64,000 nt of DNA from Terfezia claveryi. Lineage: Eukaryota > Ascomycota > Pezizomycetes > Pezizales > Pezizaceae. Positions 58,158 to 64,000 of the stretch are shown here, piece by piece. The notes below the pieces were generated by a model. That model did no database searches and was not told the origin of the DNA. It saw only the letters and a list, made by a program, of their open reading frames with translations. Position numbers and translations under genes: made by a program. Position 1 is the first letter of the stretch. Each line of letters starts with the position of its first letter. The DNA lies in assembly GCA_015179025.1 (NCBI GenBank), contig WHUX01000024.1, positions 186,001 through 250,000 of the forward strand. Reading direction: 5' to 3'.

Positions 58158-60208
58158 ATGTGGATTAGTGCGTTCTTGGTGGGGCCAGTGCAGAGCCGCA
58201 CAATAAGAGAACCGAAAACCAACTCTGTTCCTCTTTCAATGCAACCCTTCCGGCTCCCTTTCACACATTCGCTATGCCTCCTGTGTTCCCGCCTCCAGGC
58301 ACATCGTGCAAAATCTTCATTAGCAGGAACCTCTGCCGCTTCCCCTCATGATAACAAATCTGCACCTGCACCTTCACTACCATCACAGGACCCGGAAACA
58401 GCAAACCGGTCCCCAAAAACCCATAAACGCAAGTTAAAGAGCAAACCGCCTGCCCAGCAAGCTGCTACGGCCCAGACCGAGAAAGATGCTAGCAATGTAT
58501 TGAAAAGCAGGCAGGCTAGGAGGGAGGTTTCGGGTCACAACAAAAAAGGCCCCCCCAAGGAGAAGCAAATGGCAGATGCAGCTGGCAAACGTAACGGCTC
58601 GAAGACTATAGATGCTGTAGGTCCCAACCACGATTTGGCTGCTCTCCCCTCCCTTACCTCCCATCAACATATCTCTGCTACTGGCTCAACCGGGAATTCC
58701 CCACGGTCATCCTCTGTCGAGCCCGAGTATCCCCCAGAACCCACCCGTCCACCCTCGTTCGTCCCTCGTATCTCCATTCCGGCAGAAGAACTCATTGCCC
58801 GGCAAGCTCGTGCTCGTGGCCTGAAGGAATGGTCAGACCTCGACATAGATCTCGAAGACACCCTTTCCTCTTCCACCGCCATCCTAGAATTCATACCCAC
58901 TATATCAGAATACTCTCCCACGCCAGATCTCCCACCATCAACCGCTCCCTCCGCGCGTGTCTCAAGGGACATCTATCCCCAGCCTGATGATGTAGAATCT
59001 AGTGGCCAGAAACCTACACGGCATCTCCAGCTACGAAACATTGGCACGACACCTCTCCCGAGTGATATCTACCGGCTCATAGCCGACAAGGAACATATTC
59101 CCCGCTGGAGGAACGAAGAAGTACATTTCTCAGCATTCTGGGGGAGGAATCCAAGGACGTTGAATAAAGAGGGAGAGTATCATTTGATTTGGCCAGAGGG
59201 GAGTTACGGCCAGCTTAGTGACGCAGGTATGGAGCAGAAGGGGGACATTCTGACTCGGAAAGGAGCTGGGAGAGGTCCTGCAGAGGACCGTGCAGAGGCT
59301 TTCCGTCGGTCCTTCGTCGCGGCGGTTCGGGAGGGTGATCGCTTTCCTGCTGCTATTCACGCGAGGCTGGAATCCTTAGAAAACTCGACTAAACCCCCCC
59401 AGACCCCATAGCCATAACAACAGCCGCGGCCGGAAACGAAAAGCCAAACCAAAAACCTCTTCAGCAACGGTCTCCCGTCCGTATGCTCCGCCCCCACCAA
59501 ACCGTCCCCCTCCCCTACCCCTCCCCAAACCCCTCAGCATCCTACCTCCCCACCAAACAACTTATCTATGGTAACATCCTCTACCTCAACCTCCTCACCT
59601 CCTCCCGCCCCCCCTGCCCCCCCGGCTGCGCCGTCCTCCTCTCCACCTCCTCCCAAGGTGGCATCACCCCCGCCACGGGCAAAATCCCACGAACGCGAGA
59701 GATCCTCTCGCGCCTCATGGCCGAAGAATTCGAGGTCATTGGATCCATCACCCACGACACCCCTCCCCATGAAAAAGTCCCACAAACCCACAAATCTAAA
59801 GAACTTCAAGACGACGAACTACCCGACGCAGCTTCTTTCGGGGGAACAAATTCCCTCGACCAGCTATCGGACTACATTCCGAATTACCAGCATTTTGCGA
59901 ATCGCGGAAAGTGGAATACAGAAAGTCTCCTTGCGGGGGCGAGTGAGGAGAGGTTCGGGGTTACTAGGTTTGTGCTGTCGAAGGAGGAGGGTGCAAATCC
60001 GTTTAACCGAGAGAAAAAGAGGAAAGAGTCTGGCAGGAAGGCGGCGGAGAAGAGGCAGATTGTGGGGACGGAGGGGAAGTGGATTGTAAGGTTAGTAAGT
60101 AGAGCGGAGGCTGGGAGACTGGTTAGGGCGTGGCATATGAGGGAGTTTTGGACGGGGATTGGTGGGGAGAGGGCTGAGAACGTGGTTATGAGGGCGGAGA
60201 TATTGTAA
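58158..60208 (+). CDS. Putative RRM-like, possibly mitochondrial protein (one frameshift)
   Basis: I do not recognise the exact family. Two frames (to 59411 and from about 59400 on) join into one protein of about 680 residues if one C is added to the C7 run at 59394-59400. The joined frame runs without stops to 60208. An N-terminal stretch rich in R/S/L with few acids suggests a mitochondrial presequence. A long S/P/K-rich disordered part follows. RRM-like strands include HLQLRNIGTTPLPSDIYRLI (RNP2-like plus helix) and, at the far end, GKWIVRLVSRAEAGRLVRAW (RNP1/strand-4-like). A segment with KQLIYGNILYLNLLTSS lies between. An organellar RNA-binding role is inference only. It is convergent with the TMEM16 gene 209 bp away. 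Confidence 0.6.
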
Positions 60209-60417
60209 GCGGTTGGGGTAATGTGGATATTAGTTTTGTGGAAACAATAACTTGGAGCAATGTCGCACTATCTTGTTTCATAAAGTGCATTGCATTGTGC
60301 TCTAGAGATAGACATACTTATTTCTTCCCGCCATAATCGAAATGTAGCGATAAAAGCCTTTTGTTGAGATATCAAGCAGACGGTAGCTTATCTGATAAAC
60401 CGTACCATTATTCTCAT

Positions 60418-62965
60418 TTACTGCTTCTTCTTCTGCGCCGCCCTCCCAATAATTTCCTTCCCTATTGCCACCGCCCCTCTCGGCTCCAACCAAAAGCTCC
60501 TCTCAACATCATCTGCCACCACCTCATCCAAATCTAGCTCCTCCCCCTGCATCAAACTCACCTTTCTCTCTCTCTCTAGCGAGGCCTCCAACCCCATACT
60601 CTCCTCTAAATACCTTCTTCTGACCAGAAATCGCTCTCTCCTTTCCCTGACCAACCCCTCACTCTCAATCTTACTCAATGCCAATCTATCAACCATCCTG
60701 GCCACAAAATATAAATGTTCACTGAGTAAGATTGCAGCGAGGACACCCCAGAGTGTGAGTGATTTTGGAGTGCCTGATGGGGAGGAGGATTCATCGTTGA
60801 AGAGGTAGATGAGGGCAGCGGAAGTGATTGAGCCGAGCCAGGAGAGGAACGAGAGGTTGTCGAGCCAAGGGCCGATGGAGTCGGCGCGGAGGGGGATGGG
60901 GCGTTGCATTTCGATGCAAATTTTGGCGGCGTCAGAGCGTAGTTCAATCCAGTTGTTTACGATGAAGGAGACTGCTGTGAGGGGCCAGATGGGGGAGAAA
61001 AGGGCGAGATAACCGAACTAGCACCTCATTAGCCATCCTTCTGCCAGAATTAAAATTTGGACAAGGACGTACCTGGGTAGTCATCTCCCTCAAATCGGCG
61101 TTAACATCATAAACATCCAGCTCAGCCTGGTCTCTCACGCTCTCTAAGAATTCCCGCTCTTCCTCTCTATCTCTACCGGCGCCCTTGTTGTCCATATCCT
61201 TCCTGCTGCTCTGGATTTGTTTGGCCTTTTTGAAGATCTTCCTCTTGACAGTAGGGACAATAAGCTCCAAAGCCAGATTTACAACTTGTGCAGTAACGGT
61301 GAAATAAATAACCTGTTTCCTCAGCCTATCAGGGTTGATCTGGAAAGGGCCCGGTGCAGGAGGAGCCTCGTGCTTCTCATCCGTCATCACAGGCATGGTA
61401 ATGATATGGAAGACGTCGAGATGCGGGACAATGTAGGCAGCGAATGGCACATAGACAAATGCAGTAAGGAACAATGGAACATAGGAGGTGAGCAAGTTCA
61501 GAACGAAGATTTTCTGGGTCATGGCATACTCGTACGAGTCGGCATTTTCGTAGTTCTCAAAGTCGTTGAGACGTCTTGCGATTGTGGTTAGTATAGCGCT
61601 GATAGTTGGGACGAAGACACTGAGGAGGACAGTGGGGAGGAAGACCTGTGCATATTAGTGGAATTCTTGAATACATGGATGGGTGAAGTAAACGTACAAA
61701 GAGGCTCTTTCCAGGACCGTTGTAAACCTCGCTCAAGAAGATCTCAATGGCAAAGACCCCGGCAAATAGGCTCGCAAGTAACCCACATGTCAGTAGGGCA
61801 AAAGGAAGCTGCAGACTCTGCCTCCCCAGCCTCTTCCACGCGGAAAACACTGGAACCCTCTGCCCAGAGACTGGATCTTCAACTTCTTTATCTGCTTTGA
61901 ATGCAGCCCTTCTATTTTGAATTCTTGCGCAACCGCGAACACCCCAGCGGACAGCAAGATCAATTTCTTGCCTTCTCCACCACTCCACGAAAATAATGGA
62001 CCATAACCCATTTGCCAGGGCAAAGAGCGGGGAATATGCGGGGAGCAAGAAATAAGATCCTGCACCAAAGATGCCGGCGTAGATCAAAAAGGCAAAGTAC
62101 GATTGCATGAAGGCAAAGTAGAAGCCAACCTGTGATATTACGCATTAGTGGATAGCAGTGTCTCGGATATGCTGGTTGGACTACCTTCTCACCAAACTTG
62201 TCCCTCAATGTAGTCAAATCGTCCTTGCTGATCGTCCATGACGTCGACCACCGTTTCAACCATTCCTGAAACATCTGGATATCAGTATCCTCTTTCCTCC
62301 CTACACACATGGTATTCCCCTAAAACATACCTTTTCAAATTCCCTATCATGCAACGCAAATATGCTTTCCACCAAATCCCATTCCCCTTGCTTCGGGGTG
62401 ATCCCCGCTCCTCCCTCGCCTGGAGGAAGTGTAATCATAAGGTACACCAGTCTCAATCTTTCTGCATCTGTTACCGGTTCCAAATCAAGCGACTTCTGGG
62501 TCTCCTTATCTGGTGCTGCTGGCCGTATTCCATGAAGCCAATCTTTAACTCTGCGAATCCAACATTTTCGTCAGTTCGAATTTGCTCCCATGAACTTAGG
62601 TTGAAACATACCGGGAACGGTAAACCTCGGCCATAAACTTCCGCTGGCTTTTGATCCTAACAAAAACTAGAACTGAGCCATGTCTGCCCTCCCGTGCTTC
62701 GACTCTTAGGCCTACACGGTCGAGCGAGTGGACGAGTCGTTCGAATTGGGCTTCTGCCCGCTTTTGGTCTGTACAACGGGGTAAGTCAGCTAAGGAGATT
62801 TGAATACTGGGGTAGATGTGACATACCGGCGGTTGTGAAGCGGAAGGAGATGACGTAGTCAACTCCTAGATTCCTCGCTTTTGCTTTCACTGCACCTGAG
62901 CTGCGAGCAACCCCTTCAAAGGATGAGCTAGATGATGACCGAGAGGGTGGAGTGTCCTGACCCAT
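60418..62965 (-). CDS. TMEM16/anoctamin family lipid scramblase (fungal Ist2/afTMEM16 type)
   Basis: Anoctamin family; the characterised filamentous-fungal members nhTMEM16 and afTMEM16 are calcium-activated phospholipid scramblases, and yeast Ist2 tethers ER to plasma membrane. It starts MGQDTPPSRSSSSSFEGVAR at 62965. An N-terminal cytosolic ferredoxin-like domain (NLGVDYVISFRFTTA, AQFERLVHSLDRVGLRVEAR) precedes about ten membrane helices. Examples are FAFMQSYFAFLIYAGIFGAG, NGLWSIIFVEWWRRQEIDLA, QLPFALLTCGLLASLFAGVF, VFLPTVLLSVFVPTISAILT and MTQKIFVLNLLTSYVPLFLT. VNLALELIVPTVKR and the last pair near FLSWLGSITSAALIYLF follow. Six or so short introns interrupt it. The C-terminus is short and charged (ends AAQKKKQ), lacking the long Ist2 basic tail, so scrambling fits better than tethering. 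Calcium-site acids were not verified individually. Confidence 0.9.
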
Positions 62966-63548
62966 GTTAGATTCTGTAGTTGTAAGGGCTTTGGGGGTAT
63001 GTATTTAGATCGGTAAGGTAGGGGAGAGCAACTGGGAGATAAGTTCAACAAATATGACGTCTAGAAGAGGACCTTATATCCCGTTGGCAACCTTGGAAAT
63101 ATGTAGCTATAGGTAGCCAAGCAGGTTAATGACCATGAACGACGCAATACAAAGCCACAGTGTGGTGGCCACAACATAGGTACTTGTATCATGCATATTA
63201 TTGAGATCGGCATTTACTGTACATATGTCCCCACATCTCTGCCCCTGCTAGCGATCGCGAGCATGAATTGCATTCAGGACACTTGGCGAATTCAAACTGA
63301 ACATCGCCGAGTGAGACTTGCAATTTTGGTGAATGAATTTGTTCAGATTATTATCGCCGGAATTAAATTATTTCTGTAGCAATTATGCAGCATATGACGC
63401 GTATATCTTGGCACCGACATCCTGATGATCTGCCCCGCCCCCCGCAACTAGCAGAAAAGCTATGCACCAAGATATGAGATATCCGGGAACGAGGCTCTAT
63501 CCGAGATAAACACAAACCGTTATCAAAGCTTATAGAACCTCAACGAGC
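62966..63548. promoter_or_regulatory. Divergent promoter region, TMEM16 and GCIP-like genes
   Basis: 583 bp between divergent starts, with TACTTGTATCATGCATATTA and TGTACATATG-type words around 63180-63230. No defined element was recognised. Confidence 0.35.
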
Positions 63549-64000
63549 ATGCCTCCCTCATCCCTAACAGCAGACATTGAACGTCTACAGTCCTCCGTCA
63601 CCTCCCTTCTCGCCCTCATCAGCCACTGCCGCTCCTCCATCTCCGGCCTCACAACAATTAACCCCAACACCATTACAGCGCCCACAGCGCCCACAGCGCC
63701 CACAGCTCCCACAGCAGCTCCACCAACACCAGCGGATATCTCCCCTCTCTCCCTCCTCCACGACACCGCCTCCCTCGCCAAAGCCCACACCACCAAACTC
63801 GCTCTTCTCCTCACCCAGTCGACCCTCTCATCTACCTGCCGTGCCATCACCCCCATCCTTTCCACAATCCAAGCCAGCATCCTCCTCCCTCTCGTCACCT
63901 CCCTCGAACTCCTCTCAACCAACCATTTTGGAAAAGCTCTCCACCATGCCGCCTCTCGCCCTATCTTCGAAATTCTCCACGGAATCGAAGAAATGGTTGG
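63549..64000 (+). CDS. 5' part of a possible GCIP/CCNDBP1-family protein, runs off the window
   Basis: The frame is open from ATG 63549 to the window end (about 150 residues) and begins MPPSSLTADIERLQSSVTSL. It is helical and Leu/Ser-rich, with DISPLSLLHDTASLAKAHTT, KLALLLTQSTLSSTCRAITP and LLPLVTSLELLSTNHFGKAL. The pattern of long amphipathic helices resembles the N-terminal half of cyclin-D1-binding protein 1 (GCIP) homologues in fungi, but that assignment is tentative. Four tandem Ala-Pro-Thr repeats, from GCGCCCACA units at about 63679-63713, form a linker near residues 44-56. The minus-strand frames here are shadows. The 3' end is missing. Confidence 0.6.
   Translation, partial: MPPSSLTADIERLQSSVTSLLALISHCRSSISGLTTINPNTITAPTAPTAPTAPTAAPPTPADISPLSLLHDTASLAKAHTTKLALLLTQSTLSSTCRAITPILSTIQASILLPLVTSLELLSTNHFGKALHHAASRPIFEILHGIEEMV

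Overview
The window looks like nuclear DNA of a filamentous ascomycete (Pezizomycotina; I cannot fix the class). The reasons are short spliceosomal introns (about 50-120 nt, GTANGT donors, CTAAC-type branch sites), low-complexity extensions on conserved proteins, and a fungal gene set: an Enp1/bystin processome factor, the COMPASS subunit Bre2, the RES splicing factor Bud13, an Atl1 alkyltransferase-like protein, a fungal rhodanese-PTP phosphatase, Nic96, an ATR/Mec1-class kinase, Ufe1 and a TMEM16 scramblase. No prokaryotic, viral or CRISPR signal was seen.

Layout: 0-2.7 kb, no confident gene. 2.7-23.6 kb, a gene-dense arm: F-box protein (+), Enp1 (-), Bre2 (+), Cid1-like nucleotidyltransferase (+), EMC10 (+), Bud13 (-), Atl1 (+), an orphan acidic protein (+) and an OB-fold-like protein (+). 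23.6-32.1 kb is an AT-rich gene-poor island of nested, decayed DNA transposons. It holds a 1.96-kb TA-flanked element with a small non-transposase ORF, a 595-bp MITE with 45-bp terminal inverted repeats 24 bp away, and an 0.88-kb element with long imperfect inverted ends. 32.1-34.7 kb, tyrosine phosphatase (-). 34.7-37.4 kb, empty. 37.4-53.2 kb, housekeeping genes: Nic96 (-), FGGY pentulose kinase (+), ATR (-, 8.5 kb, many introns), Ufe1 (-). 53.2-64 kb: PA-TM-RING-like ubiquitin ligase (+), an RRM-like protein (+), TMEM16 (-) and the start of a possible GCIP/CCNDBP1-family gene (+).

The genes do not form a pathway cluster. Several pairs are divergent and may share promoters (Bud13/Atl1 233 bp; Nic96/FGGY 299 bp; TMEM16/GCIP-like 583 bp). 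Others are tightly convergent (FGGY/ATR, RRM-like/TMEM16).

The least explained signals are two recurrent intergenic 10-mers: TTCAGGGTAA (8 perfect copies, all on + by eye) and AACCAGACTA (9 perfect copies, both strands). Next is the ORF-bearing TA element. Five single-base deficits at homopolymers break otherwise good reading frames, which probably means base-calling error rather than pseudogenes. Exon boundaries below were read by eye from splice motifs and frame continuity.
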